Shown: piece by piece, positions 51,891-62,088 of the stretch | Layout of the letters: each line of letters starts with the position of its first letter | How positions within the stretch are numbered: position 1 is the stretch's first letter | NCBI RefSeq assembly: GCF_050624435.1 | Contig: NC_134537.1 | Location: 124,100,086 to 124,164,085 of the forward strand | DNA from: Tenrec ecaudatus | Lineage: Eukaryota > Chordata > Mammalia > Afrosoricida > Tenrecidae | Direction of reading: 5' to 3' | Length of the DNA stretch: 64,000 nt | Made by a program: the position numbers and the translations under genes | Notes under the pieces: generated by a model | The model's input: the letters and a program-made list of their open reading frames with translations, nothing else | Told to the model about the DNA's origin: nothing | Databases searched by the model: none

Positions 51891-53449
51891 AACCAGCAGT
51901 TGAGGTTACCACGCACTAGGGCACTAGGTTTCCGCCGTGTCCAACTAAGCCTTGGTGTTTGCAAACGTGGGCACATTTTCAGGCTCCCACCCTTCGTAGC
52001 CTCCTTCCTGCAGTGTGCTCCTCGTCCCTGGTTAGAGAATAAGATTGAGAGAGAAAAAAAATTAGGAGCAGAGTCTTTCCAAATAAAGAAAAATGACCAT
52101 GACCATGGCATTTGCTTTCCGCCTCTGGCCTCCCTGTTGCCGTGACTCGGTCTGCTTTTGATGAATGGCTAGGGAGGGTGGAGGATAGAGTTCCTGTTGT
52201 GGATTTTCAGGAATCGCCAAAGTTGTCAAGCGTGCAGCCGGTTGTTAGTTTCCAGTCCGACTGAGAACACCCTTGGCCCCTACCAGCGGGCACTTTTTGG
52301 GCTTCAGGGCAGGTGCAGGTAGGAGTCTGGTGGCAGATGCAGCATGCAAGGTGGATGGCCCTGCTGTTAGACAGATGCATGCTTCCTTCCCAGGTGGGGA
52401 GGCTGAGCCCTGTTTAACTTTCTCTCACACACAGAATCGTAGCTGATTGCTTTCCCCAGAGTCCCGTCGGTCGTGCATATTTATTTATTTTTAAAATCGG
52501 GGCGAGAAGGGTGAAAATAGATAACGTAAAAACTCATAGAAAAGCATCTTTTTAAGGGAAGCATTGCCAAATAGACTATTTCGGCCTTCAATCAGCATCT
52601 CTCACCTTGCAGTATGTATTGATTGATGTGTCAAAGTCCAGAGTTTCACTGTAATTAGTGAATGATTATAATATATTACTTGGCCTCTTGTGTAAGAAGA
52701 GAGATTGTGACCTCCAAGACCCAAGAGTTCTTGTCGTTATGATTTGTTGTAGTTTAACTGCTTCTTAAAACGAAACCCTTATATTTTCCAGTCTCAATGA
52801 ATTATCTTTTTTTCTCTCCTGACCTTCAGAAGTTAGAGATAATATTACACATTTCCATTATCCTTATCTATAAAAATGTCATCATAATAAAAAAGCAGGG
52901 TTTGTAGTCAAATTGGAAACAAAGTATGGCCAAGAAATGGTGCCCTAAGTCTCTGGGAGCTTTGTGAACTATGGTCGTACGTTTGTACTTGGCAGTGTTT
53001 TATTGGAGGTTCAGGGTACTGGTGCTAGTTAGAGATGCTTAAACTTTGCCATGGAACATTTGGGACTTGGGAAGGTCAGCATTTGATGTGCTTTGGATTT
53101 CTCATGTTGCCAAATACATTTTTAGGTTTTGACCTTAGTATTATCAAGTCCGAGTTCTGGTGCTGTGTTGGTGTGTGGTGTTTTTAGGAGCATTTGCACA
53201 CAATTTCCTAAGGATGGTGCACAGACCACTGAGCTTCATCATGGCCTCCTAATCTGCTTTATACAGAAAAGAAGAAGAAAGTTGGGGGAAGGGGGGAGGT
53301 GCTTAAGACCTATAAGGGAATTTATTGATTTATTCAGTAACTATCCATAGAACAGTTACTGGTTCTGCTGCCAGAACCAGTGCTAGGTTTGTGAATTCCA
53401 CTGAGAACAAGAAGGATGGGCTCTTTAACCTTTAGGGAAATTGAATTCT
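51891..53449. other. no gene seen; AT-rich sequence downstream of the CpG island
   Basis: CpG content falls away sharply after about 51890. No repeat family was recognised for some 1.5 kb, a low repeat load like that often seen next to promoters. No exon could be supported. Confidence 0.5.
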
Positions 53450-53545
53450 GGTTGATACTAATTGTACAATTCTTCTTGATGTGAGGGAACGATGGAATGA
53501 TATATGTGTTAACTTCCAATCAATAATAAACATTCTAAAAAGATT
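53450..53545 (+). mobile_element. second retroposon family, 3' end fragment
   Basis: 'gatactaattgtacaattcttcttgatgtgagggaacgatggaatgatatatgtgttaacttccaatcaataataaa' parallels the 3' end at 40140-40234 ('attgtacaatattacttgacgtaatgaaagtatggaatgatatgatatatg...cccaattaataaa'). Confidence 0.65.
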
Positions 53546-54037
53546 AAAAAATGACTTATTTGTCCTCTATAAAGATAGCACTACAACTCAACTGCATATC
53601 TCATTGGGGCGCTTCAAGAAATAAATAACACACTGTGTATGAGAGAAAGTTGCCTACAGTCCAGTCATGTGTAAAACAGTAACTTGAAAAAACTGTCAGA
53701 TTACTACTGTGGTAAAAAGCCAGCTGATTATGACTTTGGGTTAAACGCTGACTTTCTCCGATAGAATTTCCAACAATTTTACTTCTTCTGAGAGGGTATA
53801 AAGAATGGTAAAGAAGTAAACCTGGACTAATTGTTTTATGCCAAGTATCAAGAAAGTATTTAACAGTGAACTATAACAATGCCACTTTACTTGTCCTGTC
53901 AAAAGGAAAGCTAGGTGGTACCCCTGGAGACCAAATAAGATGGAGACAGCAATGTTTTTTTGTTTTGTTTTTCTTCTCTATGAATATCAGCAACCAAACC
54001 AAACCAAACCCCAGAACCAAAATGTCTCAAGCCTCAC
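53546..54037. other. no gene seen
   Basis: AT-rich unique-looking DNA with a T-run at 53957-53980 and an AACC-rich tract at 53993-54012. Confidence 0.4.
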
Positions 54038-54052
54038 GCAATCTGAATTTTT

Positions 54053-54200
54053 TTAATATTTTATTAGGGGCTCATACAACTCTTATCACAATCCATACAT
54101 ATACATACATCAATTGTATAAAGCACATCTGTACATTCTTTGCCCTAATCATTTTCAAAGCATTTGCTCTCCACTTAAGCCCTTTGCATCAGGTCCTCTT
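54053..54200 (-). mobile_element. short R insertion L (148 bp) with perfect TSD
   Basis: The 'attttattaggggctcatacaactcttatcacaatccatacatatacatacatcaattgtataaagcacatctg' variant, 5'-truncated after 'gcatcaggtcctctt'. Perfect 15-bp duplications GCAATCTGAATTTTT lie at 54038-54052 and 54201-54215. On the sense strand the duplication begins AAAAATTC, as L1 endonuclease would leave. It is almost identical to the 3' ends of D and F, implying recent activity. Confidence 0.92.
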
Positions 54201-54215
54201 GCAATCTGAATTTTT

Positions 54216-55621
54216 ATCACCATCTCTTACAGTCTCTCCAATTCATTATCTGTAATTACAGGCATGCTTCAATTCATTTCAGTATTTTGCTATAACATCT
54301 TTAAAGGATTTGACTAACTAATTTGTATTTCTGCAATAAAGGGTGCCCAGTATTAAGTATGTGAAAAATAATAAGAAGAATGATGTAGTAAACATGTGAA
54401 GAATATGACTACTTGCATAAAACTATATTAAATGTCATGCTGAGATATGTCAGTTATTTATTCATAATAAAAGCCAGTTAGTTTTTCTTCTGCCTTTCTG
54501 GCTCCATGTTCCTTTCCATGCAGGGGTGAAAGGTCGGCACTTTCTGTCCCGTTTTGGCCGCACCTTTGAGCTGTGTTTGAACAAGACTGTGCCTAATGTC
54601 TGCCCGACGCAGGGCTGCATAGTGGCCTGCTGATGGAGGTGCTGGATGGCTGAGGGGGTGGCCGGCGATTGGATTCCACCGCAGTGTTTCACCAAGATGG
54701 ACACACTTCTGTACATAGAAAGGAAGTGATAGGAGAGTTCAGAGGTAAACCCGAAGCCAGTGTTCTACCTGGGATACCAGGGAAAGCCACAGCCGTGACG
54801 GGAAACCCATGGCACGTGCTGCTGAGCGGCCTGAGCCCTCTGGATGCCAAGCACACAGCAGGTCCGCACGCCCTAGCGTTTTACCTCGAAAGAGAACTTG
54901 AGAATGCCGTCCCCCCTCACAAGGCTCATTTCCGTGTCTTGAAACATCTCCCATGAAACTAGGAAGAATGTCCCTCCCCCCACCCCCTACCTTCTTAGGA
55001 CTCAGAGACACATCAGATTTCTAGTCAGAACTTAGACTAGACTTGAGAACCTGTTATTATCAAATGTCGGTGATGGAATTCCAGGTGAAGGAGAGGGAAC
55101 CTGGTGTTTTAGCCTCATGTACAGGGATGCTCACACTCCCATGAAGCTTTTGGAAGTACCTGAAACTAGCAGGGGACATACCCACCTCCATCAGCACTGC
55201 TGAGTTCTGCCAGGGGTCCAGGGGGCCCAAGATAGGGCCTATTCTGACACATGCACTTATTTGGTGAGCAAGTATAGACACTGCCATTAATTCATTTATT
55301 AGCTAAATATGTATTGGCATCCAGCTATACACAAATCTCGGTGGATGGAAGATGCAGAAACCCAGAATCCAGAGGCCCAGCGTTGACCCTGAGGGCTTTG
55401 ATTAAGTCTTCGGTCACGTCCTTCCTCTGGGCCTTGGCTGTCTCACCTGTCAGACGGAGTGGGGTGTACAGATTCTCTTCGGCCTGGCACTCCTCAGGGA
55501 GTGAGCTTCTGTCACTGAGGACCAGGATGCCCACAGAAGGTGCCTGGGGTGGTGTGCTGTGGAGTCAGTTTTGGCTTATCCTGACCCTTCAGCACTGAGG
55601 GGCATGCCCACCCCGCAGGGG
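54216..55621. other. no gene seen
   Basis: Unique-looking, moderate-GC sequence. Overlapping 95-codon (plus) and 84-90-codon (minus) frames near 54462-55011 show no family feature. Confidence 0.45.
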
Positions 55622-55732
55622 TGCCTAGCTGGAATCTTTATGGGAACAGATACAGCTGGGTCTTATCCCCCACCCTCAGAGCCGCTGGTGGTATCAAACT
55701 ACTAAAATTGCCTCAACAAGGCTCCCTCCAAC
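55622..55732 (-). repeat. AfroSINE, head-side part
   Basis: 'gctggaatctttatgggaacagatacagctgggtcttatcccccaccctcagagccgctggtggtatcaaactactaaaattgcctcaacaaggctccctcc'. Confidence 0.65.
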
Positions 55733-55739
55733 GTCTCCA

Positions 55740-55935
55740 ACCCCAAACCAAACCCGTTGCCATGGACGTGATTCTGGCTCCTAGAGGCCCACAGGACAGA
55801 ATGGACATGCTCCGTGGGGTTGTCAAAGCTGGCGTCTTTAAGGAAGCACGTCTTTTGCCGGTGGGTCCAAAACACTGACCTTCTGGTTAGCGGCCCAGCG
55901 CTGTAAGGGCTGCGCGGTCAAGGTTTCCCAGTGTC
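55740..55935 (-). repeat. AfroSINE, near full length
   Basis: 'ccaaaccaaacccgttgccatggacgtgattctggctcctagaggcccacaggacagaatgg', 'gggttgtcaaagctggcgtctttaaggaagcacgtcttttgccgg', 'aacactgaccttctggttagcggcccagcgctg'. Confidence 0.8.
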
Positions 55936-56641
55936 TCCAAGGCTCCAGGACTAAAGCCTTCTTTCCACCGGCTCAGGGGCCACAGCTGTGCAGGAGGGCC
56001 GTGCAGCGGAGCATTTGAGCGAGTACTTTGGACCGGGCTCTGCCCATACTGACCTTGCAAGTGAACAGCCCTGGCAAGAGTGTGACGGCTGTGATGCTTT
56101 GAACTTTCCACTTCAGAGAAGCGGGAAGGCCTTTTTAAAATTCACAATTAAGGTATACCTTATTTCTGTTTGGGCTCAGATATCCTTTTGTCGGTTTTGT
56201 CTTCAGTTCACATAAGCAAGAAACAACCCTGTCTGTGCCATGTCCCATGTGCATATGGTGTAGCCCCAGCTTCGTGACAGGCAGAAGGCTTGTGCAGTTC
56301 TCTCTGTGATAGATTCTGAGCACTGTTGTCTTCAGGACAAGACCAATTTAACCCAAAACGTCTTAGTGTAGGATTTTCTGTGATAAATGCTTGCCTAGTT
56401 TGCATTAAACATTTTTGAGAATCAACTGCTTAATCAGTTTTCCTTAGTATTTTCTTTTCAGGCATATTTGGCAATCTGCTGTCTGTGTAACAGTATTTGA
56501 TACTTGCATACATAATATGCTCAAAGGAAAGATGAGCCTTAGCGATTAAATTTTCTATTGAGTTTATGAACGTCAGGTGTTTGGAGTCATCTGAGGAAGT
56601 GCTTCGGAAATAGAATACACTGTCTGGACTCTATAAGTTTC
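55936..56641. other. no gene seen
   Basis: Short frames on both strands and no recognised repeat. GC declines from left to right. Confidence 0.4.
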
Positions 56642-56849
56642 AAGGAGCACTGGTGGCATACTGCTCGGACGTTGGGCTGCTTACTACAAGTTCAGCAGTT
56701 TGAAACCACCAGTTGCTCTGTAGGAGAAAAATGAGGCTTTCTACTTCCATCAGGAGTTACAGTCTTGGAAACCCACAGGGGTAGTTCTAACGTTTCCTGC
56801 AGGGTCACTGTGAGTCAGAATTGATGAAGTGACAGTGAGTTTGGTTTTC
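56642..56849 (+). repeat. AfroSINE, full length
   Basis: 'aaggagcactggtggcatactgctcggacgttgggctgcttactacaagttcagcagtttgaaaccaccagttgctctgtaggag', 'gaggctttctacttccatcaggagttacagtcttggaaacccacaggggtag', 'cagggtcactgtgagtcagaattgatgaagtgacagtgagtttggtttt'. Confidence 0.93.
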
Positions 56850-57233
56850 ATATTGACTTTCTGATTCTAAGAGGTTGCCAACATTATGAGCGAGAAAATT
56901 ACACACATGAAAAAGAGCTCTTTTTGATGTGATTGTTTCCCCATCTTGGATCAATTGAAGAAGAAAATGAGAAGAAAAAAAAAAGGCAAGGAGAAAATAT
57001 CCTCACACTAAGGCATTCTAGGTGTGTAGGGTGGCAGAGTCATTTAGAAGATGTGCATTGAGGAATTCTGGCTTAGGAGAGAGATGGCTTACCGTAACCA
57101 GGCAGAGAAATGTTCTGTCTTTGCACAGATGCCATTGAACGCTTTTCCGAGGTTTGGGGAACAGGCAGCCGTAACAGTCCGTAGTTAGTTGACCAACTGA
57201 ACCCTTGTAGGGTTCCCGCGGGGGATGCTCGGG

Positions 57234-57632
57234 TCAGGCCTTTTTATCTGGTGGAAAATGAGTCTGGTGGAAAAACTCCTTGGCATCATCTAGGTCAAAA
57301 GGGAGTTGTGAGTCATTATCACGCGGCCATGGGTGAAGCCTCATTACAGATACTCGTGTTAGGGTGCTTTTTCTGAAAAGCGGATTTGATGCCCACCGTC
57401 TGAGTCCGAGAGCCCCTGATGGGTGGTGAGTGGTAGACGCCCCACCTTCCATGCGGTAGACGCAGGTGTGCTTCTTGACCACCAGTTTATAACACGGGAA
57501 GCCTTCCATGTCTGTTGTTCTCTGAACAGTTTTCAGCAGAGCTTCCAGATTAAGGTGAATAGGAAGAAAAACTGGCCAATTTACTCGTGTCAATTGGCTA
57601 TGAAAATCCAATCGTTCCCAATGGTTTAATCC
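57234..57632 (-). pseudogene. unassigned open frame, possible retrocopy or exon remnant
   Basis: The minus frame is open from just after an in-frame TAG near 57634 to a TGA at 57234-57236, about 132 codons without an ATG near its start. It lies outside recognised repeats. Mid-frame residues include EGFPCYKLVVKKHTCVYRME and the end is KEFFHQTHFPPDKKA. The mixed, non-repetitive composition looks protein-like, but I recognise no family, poly-A tail, TSD or splice sites. Chance frames of similar length exist elsewhere in this window. Confidence 0.2.
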
Positions 57633-57792
57633 CTAAGGGATGGTGGTATAGGACCAGGCAGCATTTTGTTCCCTTGTGCAAGTGTTTGCTTTGAGTCAGG
57701 CAGGTTAAAACAACAGCACTGAAGACTCAAACGTAATCTAGAAGTTCCTTTGGAGACAACCTTAGGTCCCGCGAGACAGATATAGAATACAG

Positions 57793-57928
57793 GGCCCCAC
57801 AGCTGTCAACTCAATTCATAGGGACCCTGTAGCCTCATCTTTCTACAGAGGAGTGGCTCGTGGGTTTGAACCACCGACCTTGTGGTTAACAGTCTAGTGC
57901 TTACCCGATAGCACCACCCAGGCGCCTT
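57793..57928 (-). repeat. AfroSINE with internal deletion
   Basis: 'ccccacagctgtcaactcaattcatagggaccctgtagcctcatctttctacagaggagtggctcgtgggtttgaaccaccgaccttgtggttaacagtctagtgcttacccgatagcaccacccaggcgcc'. The segment between 'gaccctgt' and 'agcctcatcttt' is missing. Confidence 0.85.
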
Positions 57929-58021
57929 CAGAATATAGGTAGATATTTATTAAAAGACTGAGATAACTGTCTTAGGCGCTCTTCCTTTCCTGTAGGCGTT
58001 CGTCCTTGTTTTCTGTAGGGT

Positions 58022-58220
58022 AAAACACAAACTCACTGCCATCAAGTCGATGTCGATTCAGTGACCGTACAGGAGAGGGTAGAATTGTCCCTGTGAGTTT
58101 CTAAGACTGTGACTCTTTATGGGAGTAGAAGGTCTCATCTTTCTCTCTTGGAGTGGACTGGTGGTTTTGAACTGTTGACCCTTGTGGACCGAAGCCCAAT
58201 GTGTAACCACTACTTTACAG
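58022..58220 (-). repeat. AfroSINE, full length
   Basis: 'aaacacaaactcactgccatcaagtcgatgtcgattcagtgacc', 'tccctgtgagtttctaagactgtgactctttatgggagtagaaggtctcatctttctctcttgg', 'gaactgttgacccttg', 'gcccaatgtgtaaccactac'. Confidence 0.92.
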
Positions 58221-58257
58221 AAGGCCGCCTCCTGCAAGGTGGTAGGTGATAAATAAG

Positions 58258-58432
58258 GAATGCTGGTGATTCAATGGGTAAGCATTTGACTTCTCGGCAG
58301 AAACAGTGATTCAAACCCACCAGCTCCCCTGCAGGAGAGAAGGCCTGGCGATCTGCTCCTGTCATGTTACAGTCTGGGAAACCCAATGGGGCCGTCACCC
58401 TCTGTGAGGTGGTGGCTATGATTCAGACTGTG
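58258..58432 (+). repeat. AfroSINE, near full length
   Basis: 'tgctggtgattcaatgggtaagcatttgacttctcggcagaaacagtgattcaaacccaccagctcccctgcaggagagaaggcctggcgatctgctcctgtcatgttacagtctgggaaacccaatgggg'. Confidence 0.75.
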
Positions 58433-58582
58433 AGGCCAAATGGACTCAGTGGCTACAACATCCACCATCGGAGGTAAATACAGAACCAGGAAAAGAGACT
58501 GGGCCACTGCTGTGTTATGTGTCTGCATCTATGGCACAGGTGAGATTGAAGTCTGAATGCACTGCAGGTCATTGATTTACAA

Positions 58583-58798
58583 AGTCAAACTGAACCCAGC
58601 TCACTGCTATCGAGTTGATTCTATATGAAAGTCACCCTATAGGACAGCGTACAACTGTCCCCGTGGGTTTCTGAGACGGGGACACTTTACCGGAGCAGAA
58701 AGCTTCCCCTTTCTCCCATAGAGTGGCTGGCATTTTCGAACTTCTGACTTTGTGGTTTGTTGCCTAATGCGTAGTAACCTATTATGCCACCGGGGCTC
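58583..58798 (-). repeat. AfroSINE, full length
   Basis: 'cccagctcactgctatcgagttgattctatatgaaagtcaccctataggacagcg', 'gtgggtttctgagacggggacactttaccggagcagaaagcttcccctttctcccatagagtggctggc', 'taacctattatgccaccggggctc'. Confidence 0.92.
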
Positions 58799-58934
58799 TT
58801 TGGTTTTGAAACAAATCTATATTGTAGTTGGAATTAGACTCTGAAATAACCTTCTGAAATTCAGTTTAGTGTTTCTATTGAAAGTTGTAAACATGGCAAA
58901 CAGAATCTCCCCAGTGAAGTAACTTGTGCTGCGA

Positions 58935-59235
58935 ATAGAAGCTGATGTACATGCACGTCTATTGCACTGACTTTTGTTATAGTGAAAACTTGGGAGCAGC
59001 CAAACTATCCAACAATAGGCACACATTTAATTGAATTATGGCACACCCAGATGCAAATGTAGTTAGTTTATAAAATTAATATTTTTGAAAAATTCATGAT
59101 GGGAAAATGTTTATGATATATGCTGAGTGGAAAGTGTATGTACTTGTATAACATAAAATATTTTGTATGTTTTTCTTTATATGAAATACATATAAATGTA
59201 GTCAATAACTGGATTCATAGTTTCTTGGGGATTAT
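58935..59235 (+). repeat. old L1 3' fragment
   Basis: 'aacttgggagcagccaaactatccaacaataggcacacatttaattgaattatggcacacccagatgcaaatg...tgatgggaaaatgtttatgatatatgctgagtgg' follows the old L1 ORF2-to-3'-UTR order. Confidence 0.65.
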
Positions 59236-59239
59236 GGAA

Positions 59240-59965
59240 GGGGGAGTGGTGGGGAAAGTGGGGAGCTAATAATAATGAATGCAAAAAAGAAGAAAATGCC
59301 CTGAAACTGTGGCGATGTTTTAATATGTTTAAATTATTGGATTTAATATGTTTAAACTATCTAAAAACTCAGTGAGTTAGAAGCAAAACTGTTCATTTTT
59401 TTAAAGATCTAAAAACACCCAAACACATCATGTGAATAGCGTAAGTGTGGGTTATTCCCCCAGTGAAATGTTTTTGCATTTTTCCAAACTTAATACAACC
59501 ATCACAATTACTTTTATAACTCTGGGTGTTTCTAAACTGCCCCTCCCCTCTTGACCTCACCCTGGATGGTGGAAGGTTGAGGTGGTTGTCATTGGTTGTT
59601 GTGGGGCGGACTTCAGCTCAAAGCACCCCATGTGATACAACAGAACTGTCCCACAGACTTTTCTAGAAGAGCACCATACTGCTGAACCCACTTTGCCTTC
59701 CACTTTGGAAGAAGGGGTGCATTTCTTCCAAAAAGAGAAGGGTCTTCTGATGGAAAGGATCAGGAAGTTCTCCCCTAACTTTGAAGCTCATTCCAAGGCA
59801 AGAGAAGCCCCAGGCGTTTTCTGGCTTTTGTAACCTAGCGATCTGTGTCTGGACCTCATTCTGATGTAATGTAAATACACCCGGGATGAGTTTTCCCAGC
59901 ATCTTGGGGCCTTAATCTAGGGACCTAGCCCAGCTGTAACCCTCTGGCCTTCTTATGAAAAACAA
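59240..59965. other. no gene seen
   Basis: A short duplicated 'tttaatatgtttaaa' pair at 59320-59356 and otherwise unrecognised sequence. Confidence 0.4.
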
Positions 59966-59966
59966 A

Positions 59967-60154
59967 AGCCACCAAGCCAGACCCACTGTCGTGGAGTCAA
60001 TTCTGACACAGGGCAGAACTGCCCCATGAGATGTCCAAGGCTGTACCTTTTTACAGAAATCATGTTTTTTCTCCCATAGAGTGATCAATGGGTTGATCTG
60101 CTAACCCTTTTGGTTAGTAGTCAAGCACTAGATCCACTCCCCCCAGAGCCCTTT
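59967..60154 (-). repeat. AfroSINE, near full length
   Basis: 'aaaagccaccaagccagacccactgtcgtggagtcaattctgacacagggcagaactgccccatgagatgtccaaggctgtacctttttacagaaatcatgttttttctcccatagagtg...ggttagtagtcaagcactagatccactccccccagagccc'. Confidence 0.88.
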
Positions 60155-60169
60155 CATAAAGATAGAGAG

Positions 60170-60262
60170 ACTTTACACAAGAGGACTTCAACAAGTTCCT
60201 GGTAAACTTCCATTACCTTTAATTCTATTTTTTCCACGAAGTATTTGGAAAACAAAAGAAGT
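60170..60262. repeat. possible MITE with 'ACTTCAACAAGTTCC' ends
   Basis: 'aagaggacttcaacaagttcctggtaaacttccattacctttaattctattttttccacgaagtatttggaaaac' shows a partial inverted repeat (GTTCCTGGTAAA against TTTCCACGAAGT). A similar first half occurs at 371-412 in the retrocopy region. The call is tentative. Confidence 0.3.
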
Positions 60263-60335
60263 TTTATAACCCTTTCCGACAAAAGCAAACAAACATTTGA
60301 CAAATTGCTACACCATATGCCAAGAATAAATTGTT

Positions 60336-60531
60336 TCTCAAACAAACCGATTCACCACCATCGAGCGGATCCAGAGGACAGAGTAGAACTTCCCTGTGAG
60401 TTTCCGAGACTGTAACTATTGGCGGGAGTAGAAAGCCCTACCTTTCTTCCTAGGATCGGCTGGTGGTTTCAAACTACTGACCTTTGGGATTGCAGCCCAA
60501 GTTGTAACTATGACGTCTCTGGAGCTCTTAA
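60336..60531 (-). repeat. AfroSINE, full length
   Basis: 'aaacaaaccgattcaccaccatcgagcggatccagaggacagagtagaacttccctgtgagtttccgagactgtaactattggcgggagtagaaagccctacctttcttcctaggatcggctggtggtttcaaactactgacc...tctctggagctctt'. Confidence 0.92.
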
Positions 60532-61361
60532 ATCGTTCTAGACTTGTGAGCAAACGTTTTCTCTCTATCCCTTATTCGCCCAGCCCTTGTACGCACCCTC
60601 ATTTCCCAGGAGAGGGCTTTGAAGGAAGAAATCTAGAGTTTTGTTTATCCCATTTCAAGTCCCCTTGTGGCAGAAACGTAGCATGACGTCATCAGAGTGC
60701 TCTCTGACTTCTTAGAACTCAAGAAGAGCACTCCCTCGCCGCCCCCCAAGCCCTGCTCTTACCTGGAAAAACAAACACACAAACAAACAAAGTTTGGATC
60801 TCTTTGTGGATATGGGGGGCAGTTTGGGTTTCTATGAACCTAAGGTTGTGTGGAGCTGATGAATTCGGCATCAGGATGCTGAAGCATAGCTGAAAACTGA
60901 ACAAAAACTCAACAAACGTATTGATTCGCACACTGTTAAATAGAAGCATCCTGTGAGACAGGTGTATACGTTTTTGATTTGGTTACTGCTGGGTGCCATT
61001 AGCTCATTTGAGTGGTCACGCGGTAGCGTAGATCTCATCTTTACTGCAGCAGGTGGGCACCTTCTAGAGCCGCTGGCGGGTCTTTGGCTAATCACCGAGT
61101 GTGCAATCGAGCTCCTGCCTTGTTCTAGTAGCTGCATGAAAATATAAGAACAAAATAGTTTAAATTAGTTTTAATAATAAATTTTACTTAACCCAGTATA
61201 CCGAAAATATTATTTTAGCATGCAATTAATATAAAGAATATCAACGAGACCTTTTTACCCTCCCCCCTTTTCATACTGTGTCTTCAAAATGCAGTGTGAT
61301 CTTATACCTCAATTGCATCTTAATTTGGACTAGCCACATTCAAGTGCTTAATGACTGCATG
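60532..61361. other. no gene seen
   Basis: Unique-looking sequence. Overlapping frames at 60719-61147 on both strands have no recognisable feature. Confidence 0.4.
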
Positions 61362-61552
61362 ACCCCTGGAGGCATAGTGGTTTACCACTTTGGGCTGCTA
61401 ATCACAAGGTCAGCAGTTCAAACCTACTACCACCTCCCTGTGAGAAAGATGAGGCTTTCTGCTCCTGTAAAAATTTACAGCCTAGGAAACCTACATGGGT
61501 GGTTCGACTCTGGTCCGTGGGGCCATTATGATGCTGAACCCACTTGATGGCA
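61362..61552 (+). repeat. AfroSINE, full length
   Basis: 'acccctggaggcatagtggtttaccactttgggctgctaatcacaaggtcagcagttcaaacctactaccacctccctgtgagaaagatgaggctttctgctcctgtaaaaatttacagcctagg...gcagtgagtta'. Confidence 0.92.
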
Positions 61553-61770
61553 GTGAGTTAATAGCCAATATAGCTGCCACGTTGGACAGTGCAAGCTTAG
61601 GAACTTTCAGCTTGATCTGCAAGGTCCGAGGCAAAATAGATGGGCATGGAGCAGAGTTTTGTGGTAAGGAAGGCAGGAACCGAGAAGAATTGGAGGAAAG
61701 TGTCGTTTGGCGGGTCACATTGGCCATAACTATAGCAATCTTCATATGCCTTTGCCTACAAAGGTTACTT

Positions 61771-61890
61771 ACTGTATATACTCGTGTATAAGCCGAGTTT
61801 TCCAGCACATTTTTAATGCCGTTTTTTTTGGGAGTAAAATTAGGTGCTTCAGCCGATATTCGGGTTGGCTTATACCTGAGTACATACGGT
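61771..61890. mobile_element. MITE-like element with TATACTCG terminal inverted repeats, copy 2
   Basis: Left end ACTGTATATACTCGTGTATA. The reverse complement of the right end is ACCGTATGTACTCAGGTATA. The inner 'gccgagttttccagcacatttttaatgccg...taaaattaggtgcttcagccgatattcggg' matches the copy at 13260-13371 along its length. Confidence 0.78.
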
Positions 61891-61921
61891 AATCCCTCCA
61901 GCCTTTAACCTGCTCTGTGTG

Positions 61922-62088
61922 GTCCAAATGGACAATGTGCCCAGCTGCTAATTGAAAGGTTGGCGGTTAGAGTCCTTCCAGAAGCTGGTGCTCTGCTTTA
62001 GAAAAACCAGTCCCTGAAAACTGTGGAGCACAGTTCTGCACTGACGCTCAGGAGTCCCCATGAGTCGGACTCGGGTGGAGATCCACGA
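61922..62088 (+). repeat. AfroSINE, diverged
   Basis: 'tgtgcccagctgctaattgaaaggttggcggttagagtcc', 'gctttagaaaaaccagtccctgaaaactgtggagcacagttctgc', 'gtccccatgagtcggactcgggtggag'. Confidence 0.7.

Noticed and set aside
50731-51903. 390-codon plus-strand frame in the CpG island
   Set aside because: Several frames on both strands are open at once, as expected at very high GC. The translation is Arg/Pro/Gly/Ala-rich without domains and starts in a (GT)n region.
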